A stretch of 64,000 nt of DNA from Klebsiella sp. WP3-W18-ESBL-02 (GCF_014168815.1 NZ_AP021972.1:1550001-1614000), one strand, 5' to 3'. Positions 16,888 to 25,857 are shown, counted from the stretch's first letter. The notes: generated from the letters alone by a model not told the origin. A program made the numbers and translations.

Positions 16888-16990
16888 CCCTCACTCTCTC
16901 TCCTTTGGGAGAAGGGACCTTAGGGCATCGTTGGTAGGTTTCGCACCCATTTTCTCTCTCGCCCCTTTGGGGAGAGGGTCGGGGTGAGGG
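16888..16990. repeat. Intergenic palindromic repeat between dedD and cvpA
   Basis: A 103-bp element bounded by CCCTCAC at the left and GTGAGGG at the right. Each end carries a C/T-rich arm and its own short hairpin (CTCCTTTGGGAG on the left, GCCCCTTTGGGGAG on the right). The arms are imperfect inverted copies of one another. This is the layout of the dispersed CCCTCACCCC-type repeats of enterobacteria. It may form a stable 3' structure for dedD. The remaining gap to 17080 shows nothing else. Confidence 0.75.
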
Positions 16991-17080
16991 GCCGGACAAC
17001 GCCGAAAACGACCAGAAAAACGATGGCGTTGAATGTTTTTTCAGCGCCATTTTTTATTTATGCCTGGGAAGGAAATCCCT

Positions 17081-17096
17081 ACGCAAACGTTTTCTT
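17081..17096 (+). promoter_or_regulatory. PurR operator of the cvpA-purF operon
   Basis: ACGCAAACGTTTTCTT matches the PurR consensus ANGCAANCGNTTNCNT at every fixed position. It lies about 70 bp before the cvpA start, as in E. coli, with a TAGAAT -10-like hexamer at 17104-17109 just downstream. Repression by PurR with hypoxanthine or guanine is expected. Confidence 0.92.
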
Positions 17097-17151
17097 TTTC
17101 TGTTAGAATGCGCCCGAACTGGATGACAGGGCGTAGAATCGTGGGACATAT

Positions 17152-17640
17152 ATGGTCTGGATTGATTACGCCATTATCGCGGTACTGGGCTTTTCTTGCC
17201 TGGTGAGTCTTATCCGTGGCTTCGTTCGCGAAGCGCTATCGTTGGTGACGTGGGGCTGTGCATTTTACGTAGCCAGCCATTACTACAACGATCTGTCTAT
17301 CTGGTTTACGGGCTTTGAAGACGAACGGGTTCGAAATGGGATTGCTATTGCGGCGCTGTTTATCGCGACGCTCATCGTCGGCGCTATCGTCAACTACGTG
17401 ATAGGCCAACTGGTGGAGAAGACCGGTTTATCGGGTACCGACAGGGTATTGGGGATCTGCTTCGGCGCGCTGCGCGGGGTGCTGATTATTGCCGCTATCC
17501 TGTTCTTCCTCGACACCTTTACCGGCATGGCAAAGAGCGAAGACTGGCAGCAGTCGCAGTTTATTCCCTATTTTTCACCGGTTATCAGATGGTTTTTTGA
17601 ATACCTTCAAAGCTCGTCAAGTTTCTTGCCCAAAGTATAA
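17152..17640 (+). CDS. cvpA: CvpA, colicin V production / inner membrane protein
   Basis: A 162-residue polytopic inner-membrane protein with four hydrophobic segments, starting MVWIDYAIIAVLGFSCLVSLIRGF. It is the same length as E. coli CvpA. It is needed for colicin V export from plasmid-bearing cells. In pathogens CvpA contributes to bile and envelope stress tolerance. The molecular activity is unknown. It is first in the PurR-controlled operon with purF 33 bp downstream. Confidence 0.95.
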   Translation: MVWIDYAIIAVLGFSCLVSLIRGFVREALSLVTWGCAFYVASHYYNDLSIWFTGFEDERVRNGIAIAALFIATLIVGAIVNYVIGQLVEKTGLSGTDRVLGICFGALRGVLIIAAILFFLDTFTGMAKSEDWQQSQFIPYFSPVIRWFFEYLQSSSSFLPKV

Positions 17641-17673
17641 GCTTTGGGTCGTTGCTGAACGAGGAAAAGACGT

Positions 17674-19191
17674 ATGTGCGGTATTGTCGGTATCGCCGGT
17701 GTTATGCCGGTAAACCAGTCGATTTATGATGCGCTAACGGTGCTGCAGCACCGTGGACAGGATGCCGCTGGCATCATCACCATTGATGCCAACAACTGCT
17801 TCCGCCTGCGTAAGGCGAACGGTCTGGTGAGCGATGTCTTTGAAGCCCGCCACATGCAGCGTATGCAGGGCAATATGGGTATTGGCCACGTGCGTTACCC
17901 AACGGCGGGCAGCTCCAGCGCCTCTGAGGCTCAGCCTTTCTACGTGAACTCGCCGTACGGTATTACGCTGGCGCACAACGGTAATCTGACCAATGCGCAC
18001 GAGTTACGTCAGAAGCTGTTTGAAGAAAAACGCCGTCACATCAACACCACCTCCGATTCTGAAATCCTGCTCAATATCTTTGCCAGCGAGCTGGATAACT
18101 TCCGCCATTATCCGCTGGAAGCTGATAACATTTTCGCCGCTATCGCCGCGACGAACCGCCAGATCCGCGGCGCCTACGCCTGCGTGGCGATGATTATCGG
18201 CCACGGCATGGTTGCCTTCCGCGACCCGAACGGCATCCGTCCGCTGGTGCTGGGCAAACGCGATGTGGGCGATGGCCGTACCGAGTATATGGTGGCCTCC
18301 GAAAGCGTGGCGCTGGATACACTCGGCTTTGAATTCCTGCGCGACGTTGCGCCAGGGGAAGCGATTTACATCACCGAGAAGGGGCAGCTGTTTACCCGCC
18401 AGTGCGCCGACAACCCGGTCAGCAACCCGTGCCTGTTCGAATACGTTTACTTCGCGCGTCCGGATTCCTTCATCGACAAAATCTCCGTCTACAGCGCCCG
18501 CGTGAATATGGGCACCAAGCTTGGCGAGAAGATTGCGCGCGAGTGGGAAGATCTGGATATTGACGTCGTGATCCCTATTCCGGAAACGTCCTGCGACATC
18601 GCGCTGGAAATTGCTCGTATCCTGGGCAAACCGTACCGTCAGGGCTTCGTGAAGAATCGCTACGTTGGCCGTACCTTTATCATGCCGGGGCAGCAACTGC
18701 GTCGTAAGTCCGTGCGCCGCAAGCTGAACGCCAACCGCGCTGAGTTCCGTGATAAGAACGTGCTGCTGGTTGATGACTCTATCGTGCGTGGCACCACGTC
18801 CGAGCAGATTATCGAGATGGCGCGTGAAGCCGGTGCGAAGAAGGTCTATCTGGCCTCTGCGGCGCCGGAAATTCGTTTCCCGAACGTCTACGGTATTGAT
18901 ATGCCGACGGCCAATGAGCTGATCGCCCACGGGCGTGAAGTGGACGAAATTCGCCAGATCATCGGCGCGGACGGCCTTATTTTCCAGGATCTGAACGATC
19001 TTATCGACGCGGTACGCGCAGAGAACCCGGATATCCAGCAGTTCGAATGCTCGGTGTTCAACGGTGTCTATGTGACCAAAGACGTTGACCAGACCTATCT
19101 CGACTTCCTCGATTCACTGCGCAACGACGATGCGAAAGCCGTCCAGCTGCAGAATGAAGTTGAGAATTTAGAGATGCATAACGAAGGGTAA
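17674..19191 (+). CDS. purF: PurF, amidophosphoribosyltransferase
   Basis: Catalyses the committed step of purine synthesis, PRPP plus glutamine to phosphoribosylamine. It has 505 residues, as in E. coli. The N-terminal class II glutaminase begins MCGIVGIAG, with the nucleophile Cys exposed after Met removal. The C-terminal phosphoribosyltransferase has the PRPP loop NVLLVDDSIVRGTTSEQ. Feedback by AMP/GMP is a family property. The PurR box upstream of cvpA controls it. Confidence 0.98.
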   Translation: MCGIVGIAGVMPVNQSIYDALTVLQHRGQDAAGIITIDANNCFRLRKANGLVSDVFEARHMQRMQGNMGIGHVRYPTAGSSSASEAQPFYVNSPYGITLAHNGNLTNAHELRQKLFEEKRRHINTTSDSEILLNIFASELDNFRHYPLEADNIFAAIAATNRQIRGAYACVAMIIGHGMVAFRDPNGIRPLVLGKRDVGDGRTEYMVASESVALDTLGFEFLRDVAPGEAIYITEKGQLFTRQCADNPVSNPCLFEYVYFARPDSFIDKISVYSARVNMGTKLGEKIAREWEDLDIDVVIPIPETSCDIALEIARILGKPYRQGFVKNRYVGRTFIMPGQQLRRKSVRRKLNANRAEFRDKNVLLVDDSIVRGTTSEQIIEMAREAGAKKVYLASAAPEIRFPNVYGIDMPTANELIAHGREVDEIRQIIGADGLIFQDLNDLIDAVRAENPDIQQFECSVFNGVYVTKDVDQTYLDFLDSLRNDDAKAVQLQNEVENLEMHNEG

Positions 19192-19200
19192 ATCAGGACA

Positions 19201-19290
19201 TGCCGGATGGCGACGCATCGCGTCTTATCCGGCCTACAGTCCACCATCGTTGTAGGCCGGATAAGGCATAGCCGCCGTCCGGCTTTTTTT
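19201..19290. repeat. BIME/REP pair after purF
   Basis: Two REP-type palindromic units in opposite orientation: TGCCGGATGGCGACGC ... TTATCCGGCCTAC and its mirror GTAGGCCGGATAAGG ... GCCGTCCGGC, ending in a T tract at 19284-19290. Such elements bind gyrase or IHF and protect 3' ends. It separates the convergent purF and GH127 genes and probably also terminates transcription. Confidence 0.88.
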
Positions 19291-19294
19291 ATGG

Positions 19295-21256
19295 TTATGC
19301 CTCGTCGACCCAAATCCGCATTTCGCCCTCGCCACGGTTGGCCCAGCTAAACCACGGAATAAAGGTCAGCATCTGCTTCTCAACCGCCGTCTGACGATTA
19401 TCAAAGCTGTACAGCGGCTTATTCTCCTGAGCCGTCAACACGCGTAGCCCTTCCGCCTGTAGCAGCACTTTGCCTTTCAGCACGCCGACGCCCTGAATCT
19501 CGCGAAAGGTCGCCGTTTTCGGCAGCGACAGGTTGTGCAACTCCGCGCCGTTATCCGCTTCTTCCAGGCAGTAAACCAACGGCCCGCGCTGAATCGCCAC
19601 TTTACCGGCAGCGTGACGCACCCGCGAGTTAGCATAGACGCGGCGGATGGTCATCGGCAGATGCAGCGTTACCACGTCGCCTTCCTGCCATTGACGATGC
19701 AGATGCAGATAGCCTTTGATGATGTCACCCTGCGCGGCGTTTCCGTTCACCCGCACCTGCGGCGCTTCACACCATTCCGGCAGGCGTAGCGCGAGCGTAT
19801 GCTCGACCGCCTGCGGTTGGCTGAAGCGAATCGTGACCTGCTCATCCCACGGGTAGTTGCCCTCTATTTTCAGCGCCAGCGCCCGGCCATTAACCGTAAA
19901 CTGTGCTTCGCTTCCGGCATAGAAGTTGATAAACAGCGCGTCCTGGCGCGGGGTAAAGAGGTAGTGGCCGATAGCGACGAGCGTGCGGGCGATATTCGGC
20001 GGGCAGCAGGCGCAGCCGAACCAGCGCTGGCGTACCGGCTTAATGTGGTCGTAAATATGGTTGTGTGGAATGCTCTTCGGGTGAGTCTCTAACGGGTTCA
20101 CGTAGAAAAAGTGTTTGCCGTCCAGCGCCATGCCGCCAAGCACCGTATTGTAAAACGCGCGCTCCATGACCTCGGCGTAGTGGGCGTCTCCCTCCATCTC
20201 CAGCATGCGTCGGGCGAACATCATCAGACCGATGGAGGCGCAGCTCTCGCCGTAGGCGGTGTCGTTTGGCAGATCGTAGTCGCTGGTGAAGGCTTCGCCG
20301 ATGCCCTGTGAACCGATACCGCCGGTGATGTACATCCGACGTTGTACCATATTGTTCCAGATGCGCAGACAGGTCTGGCGCTTTTCTTCATCATGAGTCA
20401 GGCGGGCGAGGTGCGCCAGGCCGGTCATCAGGTATACCGAGCGTACCGCGTGGCCGACCGCTTCGTTCTGCTCTGCGAGCGGTTTGTGCGCGTGGGTGTA
20501 GGCTTTATCCTTCACCATCCATGCCTCGCCCCAGTTGTCCCAGTGCCAGGTGCCGCCACGCTTTTCAAACTCAATATCGTAGTAGTACGGCTGCTGGCCG
20601 CGTTCTTCGAGGAAAAAGCGCGCCAGCGCCTGGTAACGAGGCTCCCGGGTGACTTCATACAAACGCATCAACGCCAGCTCGATTTCAGGATGCCCGGGAT
20701 AGCCGCGCAGCTGGCCATCGTTCGGGCCAAAAACGGTATCAATATGATCGGCAAAACGGCAGGCTATCTCCAGCAGGCGGCGCTTACCGGTGGCGTTGAA
20801 GAACGCCACCGCCGCTTCGAACAGGTGCCCTGCACAGTACATTTCGTGGCATTCGGCCACGTTGGTCCAGCGTAGCCCCGGTTCTTTCACGGTATACCAG
20901 GTGTTGAGATAGCCGTCTTCGCACTGCGCCTGTGCCAGCAGTTCAATCACGGCATCGGCGGTTTGCTCAAGTTCGCTATCCGGCTTCTGGCTCAGCGACC
21001 AGGCGACGGCCTCCAGCCATTTGGTGACGTCACTATCCTGGAACACCATCCCGTAAAATTCGCCGGGCTCCAGCCCGGCGGCAATGCGATAGTTAGCCAG
21101 CGCGTGGCTGGGTTCGGCTTCGGGAATGTTATCGTTCAGCGCTTCCCACTGGTAAGGGATCACCACGTCGCGAATCAACCGCTGGTATTCGCCCAGAAAC
21201 GGGTCGGTGATGGTAATACGGTTCAGATCGGCTTCAATCACATCAGACTGCATCAT
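19295..21256 (-). CDS. Glycoside hydrolase family 127, beta-L-arabinofuranosidase-like
   Basis: A 653-residue cytosolic enzyme with no signal peptide. It aligns with GH127 (Bifidobacterium HypBA1). The unusual zinc-thiolate site is complete: Glu337 and Cys339 in AYGESCAS, and Cys417 (nucleophile) and Cys418 in GCACCPPN, plus Glu321 in GIGEAF, all within one residue of HypBA1 numbering. The family removes terminal beta-L-arabinofuranose from arabinosides of plant hydroxyproline-rich glycoproteins. Here it probably acts on short arabinosides brought in by the adjacent GPH transporter. The ATG at 21256 follows GAGG. It is co-transcribed after the transporter gene (7-bp gap). Confidence 0.9.
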   Translation of the reverse strand: MMQSDVIEADLNRITITDPFLGEYQRLIRDVVIPYQWEALNDNIPEAEPSHALANYRIAAGLEPGEFYGMVFQDSDVTKWLEAVAWSLSQKPDSELEQTADAVIELLAQAQCEDGYLNTWYTVKEPGLRWTNVAECHEMYCAGHLFEAAVAFFNATGKRRLLEIACRFADHIDTVFGPNDGQLRGYPGHPEIELALMRLYEVTREPRYQALARFFLEERGQQPYYYDIEFEKRGGTWHWDNWGEAWMVKDKAYTHAHKPLAEQNEAVGHAVRSVYLMTGLAHLARLTHDEEKRQTCLRIWNNMVQRRMYITGGIGSQGIGEAFTSDYDLPNDTAYGESCASIGLMMFARRMLEMEGDAHYAEVMERAFYNTVLGGMALDGKHFFYVNPLETHPKSIPHNHIYDHIKPVRQRWFGCACCPPNIARTLVAIGHYLFTPRQDALFINFYAGSEAQFTVNGRALALKIEGNYPWDEQVTIRFSQPQAVEHTLALRLPEWCEAPQVRVNGNAAQGDIIKGYLHLHRQWQEGDVVTLHLPMTIRRVYANSRVRHAAGKVAIQRGPLVYCLEEADNGAELHNLSLPKTATFREIQGVGVLKGKVLLQAEGLRVLTAQENKPLYSFDNRQTAVEKQMLTFIPWFSWANRGEGEMRIWVDEA

Positions 21257-21263
21257 GTTTACC

Positions 21264-22667
21264 TCAGGAAATGTGTGAATGTCTTTGGCGAAGGTCGGTA
21301 GAAATACGTTGCATCATTGTGCCGTTAAGTCGGCACTTCAGCAGGCACAGCGCCAGCGCGAGGTGGAACAGCGCCGGTACGATGCTTTGCAGCAGGGTGA
21401 TACCCTGAATGGACGCTGCGGTCTGGTTTTCCAGCCCTGGCTGGTAGGCCACCATGATCAGGATCAGACTGATGATGCCGCCGGAAGAGGCCCAGGAGAG
21501 CTTGATGAAAAAGAGGTTAAAGGCGAAGTTCATCCCTGATGAACGCACGCCGGTTTTCCATTCGCCGTAGTCGTCGGCGAAGGCCATAATCGAGAAGTGC
21601 AGCGGCAGGGTGAAGCCTTGAATGACGCTATTTACGGCTATGCAAACCAGCCATAGCGTCTGATAGTGCTGCCCCGCAGGGAGGAAGTACATGCCCACGC
21701 CAAAAGCGACCAGAACAAGGTTCGTCCAGTAGTAGAGGCGCACCATATCCATGCGGCGGGAGAGCGGGTTGACGATCACCGCGCCGGCAATCCCGGAAAG
21801 CGTCAGAATGCCGAAGAAGAGCGACATGTAGCCGGCGCCACCCTGGAGCACGTAGGAAATAAAGTACATATAGCCGCCGCCGCGGATGCACAGAATGTTC
21901 ACCAGCAGGAACGACATCACCAGCATCATCAGTAACTGATCGTTTTTGCGCAGTCCTTTCAGGTGTTCGCGCAGGGTGAAATTGCCTGCTAGCGACAGCG
22001 GCACCCGCTCTTTTACCCAGAAGAAGCACAGCAGGAACATGATCATGCCTATCGTGCACAGCACGGTGACGCCGTACTGGTAGCCCTTGGCCAGGTTACC
22101 GTTACCGAAAAACTCAACCATCCACGGCAGGCCAACAGAGACGAGAAAACCGGCTACGCCGCTGAGCACAAAGCGCCAGGACTGGCAGGACATCACCTGA
22201 TCGTGGCGATTGGTGATCGCGTTAATCAGCGCACAGTAAGGGACGTTGTTCGCGGTATAGCCAATCGATATCAGAAAGTAGGTACCGAAAGCCCAGGCTA
22301 TTTTCGCGTTAGGCCCCATATCCGGTACGGTAAATGTCAGGATACCAATGACGGCGAGCGGTACCGCCGTCCACAGCTGCCAGGGGCGAAAACGCCCCCA
22401 GCGGCTGCGCGTGCGGTCGGCGATCACGCCCATTACCGGGTCGGAAACGGCGTCGAAAATACGCAGGACAAAAAACATCGCACCAACGATGGCCGGACTG
22501 AGGCCAAAGATATCGGTGTAGAAAAAAAGGAGAAATCCGCTGATTAAATCCGAGATGCAATGCCCGCCGGCATCGCCTAATCCATAGCCTATCTTTTCGC
22601 GGGTAGACAGCGTCTCTCCCGCATCAACGTTCTGTACATCGGTATTCAGGTTATCAGCAACGGTCAT
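21264..22667 (-). CDS. GPH family glycoside/pentoside-cation symporter (MFS)
   Basis: A 467-residue transporter with about twelve membrane segments. The GPH hallmarks are visible: EKIGYGLGDAGGHCISDL at the start, then RIFDAVSDPVMGVIADRTRSR in the first half. The MelB/XynB subgroup takes up melibiose, xylosides or arabinosides with Na+ or H+. The ATG at 22667 has GAGGA six bases upstream; a TTG at 22697 in frame is less likely. It is upstream of and close to the GH127 gene, so it likely imports the beta-arabinoside cleaved by it. The substrate is inferred from context only. Confidence 0.9.
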   Translation of the reverse strand: MTVADNLNTDVQNVDAGETLSTREKIGYGLGDAGGHCISDLISGFLLFFYTDIFGLSPAIVGAMFFVLRIFDAVSDPVMGVIADRTRSRWGRFRPWQLWTAVPLAVIGILTFTVPDMGPNAKIAWAFGTYFLISIGYTANNVPYCALINAITNRHDQVMSCQSWRFVLSGVAGFLVSVGLPWMVEFFGNGNLAKGYQYGVTVLCTIGMIMFLLCFFWVKERVPLSLAGNFTLREHLKGLRKNDQLLMMLVMSFLLVNILCIRGGGYMYFISYVLQGGAGYMSLFFGILTLSGIAGAVIVNPLSRRMDMVRLYYWTNLVLVAFGVGMYFLPAGQHYQTLWLVCIAVNSVIQGFTLPLHFSIMAFADDYGEWKTGVRSSGMNFAFNLFFIKLSWASSGGIISLILIMVAYQPGLENQTAASIQGITLLQSIVPALFHLALALCLLKCRLNGTMMQRISTDLRQRHSHIS

Positions 22668-23012
22668 AACCAATCCTCGATCAGGGTGATGATTCAAAAA
22701 GTCATTACGGCGTATCTCTGACGAATTTTTAGTAAATAACTAACGGCGATGAGGATAGGGCTTGAGCGCGTTTTTCGTATACAACGTGATTTTTAAAGAG
22801 TGAAATTGATCTTATTTTTACTATAAATTAATTATAAATGGTGATTTTGATCTCTTTTATTGGCTGTAATGCAGGAGGTATTGGAGAATGTAGCATTAGT
22901 TCTCAGTGTTCTTTTTAATATGTTTAGTAAAAATAAAACTTAGGATTGTCAGCTCGTTGGTGGTAGGGGATACTCTTTGTTCGGTCTGGCGGTGAAGAAG
23001 GTAAGCAAAAGC
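22668..23012. promoter_or_regulatory. Divergent control region, transporter and LacI gene
   Basis: A 345-bp A+T-rich gap between the GPH/GH127 operon and the LacI regulator. It must hold both promoters and the operator. The segment around 22773-22782 (GTATAC dyad in TTTCGTATACAACG) is the best small palindrome seen. No convincing LacI-type operator with a central CG or CRP site was recognised. Confidence 0.4.
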
Positions 23013-24026
23013 ATGACGAAGAAGACCCGAATTAAAGACATTGCCAGCGCCTGCGGCGTCTCGATTGCGGCGGTTTCTCGGGCGCTGAAAGGGCAGCCAG
23101 GGCTGAGCGATGAGACACGCCAGCGTATCCTGACGATGGCGCAGGAAGCAGGGTATGACTTCAGCCGTCTACGCAACGGGCGTATTAAGCGGCTGCTTTT
23201 TTTGCTGCACCGCGAGCACAACATTGCCAGCGCGCTGCCGTTTTATTCCACGGTTATGCTCGGCGTGGCAGACGCCTGCCGTGAGAATGAGGTCGCCATG
23301 AGCTTCCAGCCGATTGGCCCGCAGGACAGGGTGGCGGATCTTATTCATCTGCATCAGCCAGATGCGCTAATCTGTGCCGGGTATCTCGAACCTGAAGTGC
23401 TGGCCGAGCTGCGGCAGGCCGCGCTGCCGGTGGCGCTGGTCGACCTGTGGGCGGCCGATTTTCCCTGCGTGAATCCGGATAACTTCCACGGGGGCTTTGT
23501 CGCGACGCGCCATCTTCTGGCGCAAGGGAGAACGCGTATCGCCTTTCTGGGGACTTCGCAACGCCATTACAGTATTCGCCAGCGCGTTGAGGGCTACCAG
23601 CAGGCGTTATTTGACGCCGGTCTGGCGCTGCCATCGGCGTACCGTATCGAGGTGCCGCCGGTAAAAGATATCGAACAGGCGCTGGTGGAAGGGATGTCGC
23701 AGCTGTTGGGGCTAGCGCAGCCGCCGGATGCCATTTTCGCCTATAACGACGTGGCGGCGCTGGTGGCGATGCGTGAGTGCGCGCGCCGGGGTATCCGCGT
23801 ACCGCAAGACGTGGCGATTGTGGGTTTTGACGATATTGACGCTGCCGCCTGGGCGCATCCGCCGCTTTCGACGGTGGCGGTCGATAAACGCGAACTGGGG
23901 CGCGATGCTTTCCAGCTTCTGCTCAGCGATGAGAGCGAACGAAACCTGTTGCTGCCGGTTCGGCTAATAGAGCGCGAAAGTTCGGTAACTCACGCCAGTG
24001 CGTCACAGTTGCGTCTGGCTCCATAA
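23013..24026 (+). CDS. LacI family transcriptional regulator of the GH127 block
   Basis: A 337-residue regulator. The N-terminal LacI HTH is RIKDIASACGVSIAAVSRAL (residues about 5-24), followed by a hinge and a periplasmic-binding-like effector domain with IFAYNDVAALVAMRE and IVGFDDIDAAAWAHPPLSTV. The ATG at 23013 (MTKKTRIKD) is preferred over upstream in-frame codons because it places the HTH at the normal distance. It is divergent from the transporter/GH127 pair and almost certainly controls it, with an arabinose-containing sugar as the likely inducer (inference). Confidence 0.88.
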   Translation: MTKKTRIKDIASACGVSIAAVSRALKGQPGLSDETRQRILTMAQEAGYDFSRLRNGRIKRLLFLLHREHNIASALPFYSTVMLGVADACRENEVAMSFQPIGPQDRVADLIHLHQPDALICAGYLEPEVLAELRQAALPVALVDLWAADFPCVNPDNFHGGFVATRHLLAQGRTRIAFLGTSQRHYSIRQRVEGYQQALFDAGLALPSAYRIEVPPVKDIEQALVEGMSQLLGLAQPPDAIFAYNDVAALVAMRECARRGIRVPQDVAIVGFDDIDAAAWAHPPLSTVAVDKRELGRDAFQLLLSDESERNLLLPVRLIERESSVTHASASQLRLAP

Positions 24027-24067
24027 TCCGGCAAAGTTGGCGCCAGTAGAGAAAAAGGGCGGTCAAC

Positions 24068-24637
24068 GTGAAGCGACTCATCATTGGAATCTCCGGCGCC
24101 AGCGGCGCCATTTACGGCGTACGCCTGCTTGAGGTGCTACGCGCCCTGCCGGGCGTCGAAACGCATCTGGTGATGAGCCAGGCAGCCCGCCAGACGCTGG
24201 CGCTGGAAACATCGCTTTCCCTGCGCGACGTTCAAACATTGGCCGATGTCGTACACGATTCCCGCGATATTGCCGCCAGTATTTCTTCTGGCTCCTTCAA
24301 AACGGCAGGGATGGCGATTTTGCCATGCTCTATTAAAAGCCTTTCCGGGATTGTGAACAGCTACACCGATGGTCTGCTGACGCGCGCTGCCGATGTGGTG
24401 CTCAAAGAGCGTAGGCCGCTGGTGCTGTGCGTGCGCGAAACGCCGCTGCATCTCGGCCATCTGCGGCTGATGACGCAGGCAGCGGAAATGGGGGCGATAA
24501 TTATGCCGCCGGTGCCCGCGTTCTATCATCGCCCGCAAACGCTGGATGACGTCATCAATCAGACCGTGAACCGGGTGCTCGATCAGTTTGATATCACCCT
24601 ACCGGACGATCTGTTTACCCGCTGGTCGGGCGCCTGA
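24068..24637 (+). CDS. ubiX: UbiX, flavin prenyltransferase
   Basis: A 189-residue enzyme that joins dimethylallyl phosphate to FMN, making the prenylated-FMN cofactor used by the UbiD decarboxylase in ubiquinone synthesis. The flavin-binding N-terminus is IIGISGASGAIYGVRLLE. SSGSFKTAGMAILPCS and RETPLHLGHLRLM are the other conserved blocks. It has the same length as E. coli UbiX. The start is GTG at 24068, giving MKRLIIGISG. It lies in the normal place before argT. Confidence 0.95.
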   Translation: MKRLIIGISGASGAIYGVRLLEVLRALPGVETHLVMSQAARQTLALETSLSLRDVQTLADVVHDSRDIAASISSGSFKTAGMAILPCSIKSLSGIVNSYTDGLLTRAADVVLKERRPLVLCVRETPLHLGHLRLMTQAAEMGAIIMPPVPAFYHRPQTLDDVINQTVNRVLDQFDITLPDDLFTRWSGA

Positions 24638-24717
24638 TGCGCTCATGATGTCTCTTTTGCCCTGTTTCAGGGCAATTCTGCAACGCCGATCAAATCCTCG
24701 CGATTAAATCATCCCGA

Positions 24718-24733
24718 TTGCATTTTTGTGCTC
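24718..24733 (+). promoter_or_regulatory. Candidate NtrC enhancer site for argT
   Basis: TTGCATTTTTGTGCTC keeps the GCA...GTGC core of the NtrC dyad imperfectly. It lies about 105 bp upstream of the argT sigma54 promoter, the usual enhancer distance. Weak by itself; supported by context. Confidence 0.4.
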
Positions 24734-24829
24734 GATTTATACGCAGCGGCTGATATCTTCGTCTGTGTTTACCTTTTCTTATCCTTTTGTTAACAAATTT
24801 AACGCCATTTAGCTCGTCGGCGAAAGGTT

Positions 24830-24845
24830 TGGCACAAAAGATGCA
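24830..24845 (+). promoter_or_regulatory. Sigma54 promoter of argT
   Basis: TGGCACAAAAGATGCA matches the sigma54 consensus TGGCACN5TTGCA with one mismatch. The invariant GG (24831-24832) and GC (24843-24844) are separated by exactly ten bases. It is 73 bp before the argT start. argT of enteric bacteria is known to be nitrogen-regulated. Confidence 0.87.
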
Positions 24846-24918
24846 GAGTCAGGTTTGCAGACACAACACAACATAACGATATCGCAGTTAACAACATCAC
24901 GATTTAATAGGGGAACGT

Positions 24919-25701
24919 ATGAAGAAGACGGTTCTTGCTCTCTCTCTGCTGCTGGGTCTCAGCAGCGCTGCCAGCGTCTTTGCCGCACTGCCGCAGAGCA
25001 TTCGCATCGGTACCGACACCACCTACGCACCGTTCTCATCGAAAGATGCCAAAGGCGATTTTATCGGCTTTGATATCGATCTGGGCAACGAAATGTGCAA
25101 ACGTGCAAGCATCAAGTGTACGTGGGTGGGAAGCGATTTCGATGCGCTGATCCCTTCGCTGAAAGCGAAGAAAATCGATGCCATCATTTCTTCATTGTCC
25201 ATCACGGAAAAACGTCAGCAGGAGATAGCCTTCTCTAACAAACTGTATGCCGCTGACTCACGCCTGATTGCCGCCAAAGGTTCGGCAATTAAACCCACGC
25301 TGGACGCGCTGAAGGGTAAACACATCGGCGTTCTTCAGGGTTCTACCCAGGAAGCCTACGCCAATGAAAACTGGCGCAGTAAAGGCGTCGACGTGGTGGC
25401 CTACCAGAACCAGGATCTGATTTACTCCGATCTGGCCGCCGGGCGTCTTGACGCCGCGTTCCAGGATGAGGTGGCCGCCAGTGAAGGCTTCCTCAAGCAG
25501 CCAGCGGGCAAAACGTTTGACTTTGCGGGCCCATCGGTGAAGGACAAAAAATTCTTTGGCGACGGGACGGGCGTTGGCCTGCGTAAAGATGACGTAGAGC
25601 TGAAGGCCGCGCTGGATAAGGCGTTGGCCGAACTGCGCGCCGATGGCACCTACGACAAAATGGCGAAGAAGTACTTCAACTTTAACGTCTACGGCGATTA
25701 A
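24919..25701 (+). CDS. argT: ArgT, lysine/arginine/ornithine-binding periplasmic protein
   Basis: A 260-residue periplasmic substrate-binding protein. The signal peptide runs from MKKTVLALSLLLGLSSAAS to the AxA site VFA/ALPQ (about residue 22). The type II binding-protein fold shows RIGTDTTYAPFSSKDAKG and the signature GFDIDLGNEMCKRA. It delivers Lys, Arg and Orn to the HisQMP2 membrane complex. It is about 70% similar to the neighbouring HisJ, a tandem gene duplication. The ribosome site is AGGGGAAC. It is transcribed from a sigma54 promoter upstream. Confidence 0.96.
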   Translation: MKKTVLALSLLLGLSSAASVFAALPQSIRIGTDTTYAPFSSKDAKGDFIGFDIDLGNEMCKRASIKCTWVGSDFDALIPSLKAKKIDAIISSLSITEKRQQEIAFSNKLYAADSRLIAAKGSAIKPTLDALKGKHIGVLQGSTQEAYANENWRSKGVDVVAYQNQDLIYSDLAAGRLDAAFQDEVAASEGFLKQPAGKTFDFAGPSVKDKKFFGDGTGVGLRKDDVELKAALDKALAELRADGTYDKMAKKYFNFNVYGD

Positions 25702-25738
25702 TCCGCCGGGTGTGTCATCGTGGTGCAGATAAATCGCC

Positions 25739-25762
25739 ATGCACCACGGTGGTGCATTTTTT
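25739..25762 (+). promoter_or_regulatory. Perfect dyad after argT: NtrC-type site and terminator hairpin
   Basis: The 19-bp palindrome ATGCACCACGGTGGTGCAT is followed by six T residues. In RNA it is a terminator-like hairpin for argT. In DNA the TGCACC-N5-GGTGCA core equals the strong NtrC consensus (TGCACYN5GGTGCA). It is about 110 bp upstream of a sigma54-like promoter before hisJ. A third copy of one arm (GTGGTGCA at 25720-25727) could pair with the first arm instead. Confidence 0.75.
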
Positions 25763-25857
25763 GCTCGAAAGTTGCGCGCAGTTGCATAATTAAGCATTTT
25801 TAATGAGAAAAATGCCAGCCGAAAGGGCAGAATGCTTTGCCTTGATGGGCCGAAAGA

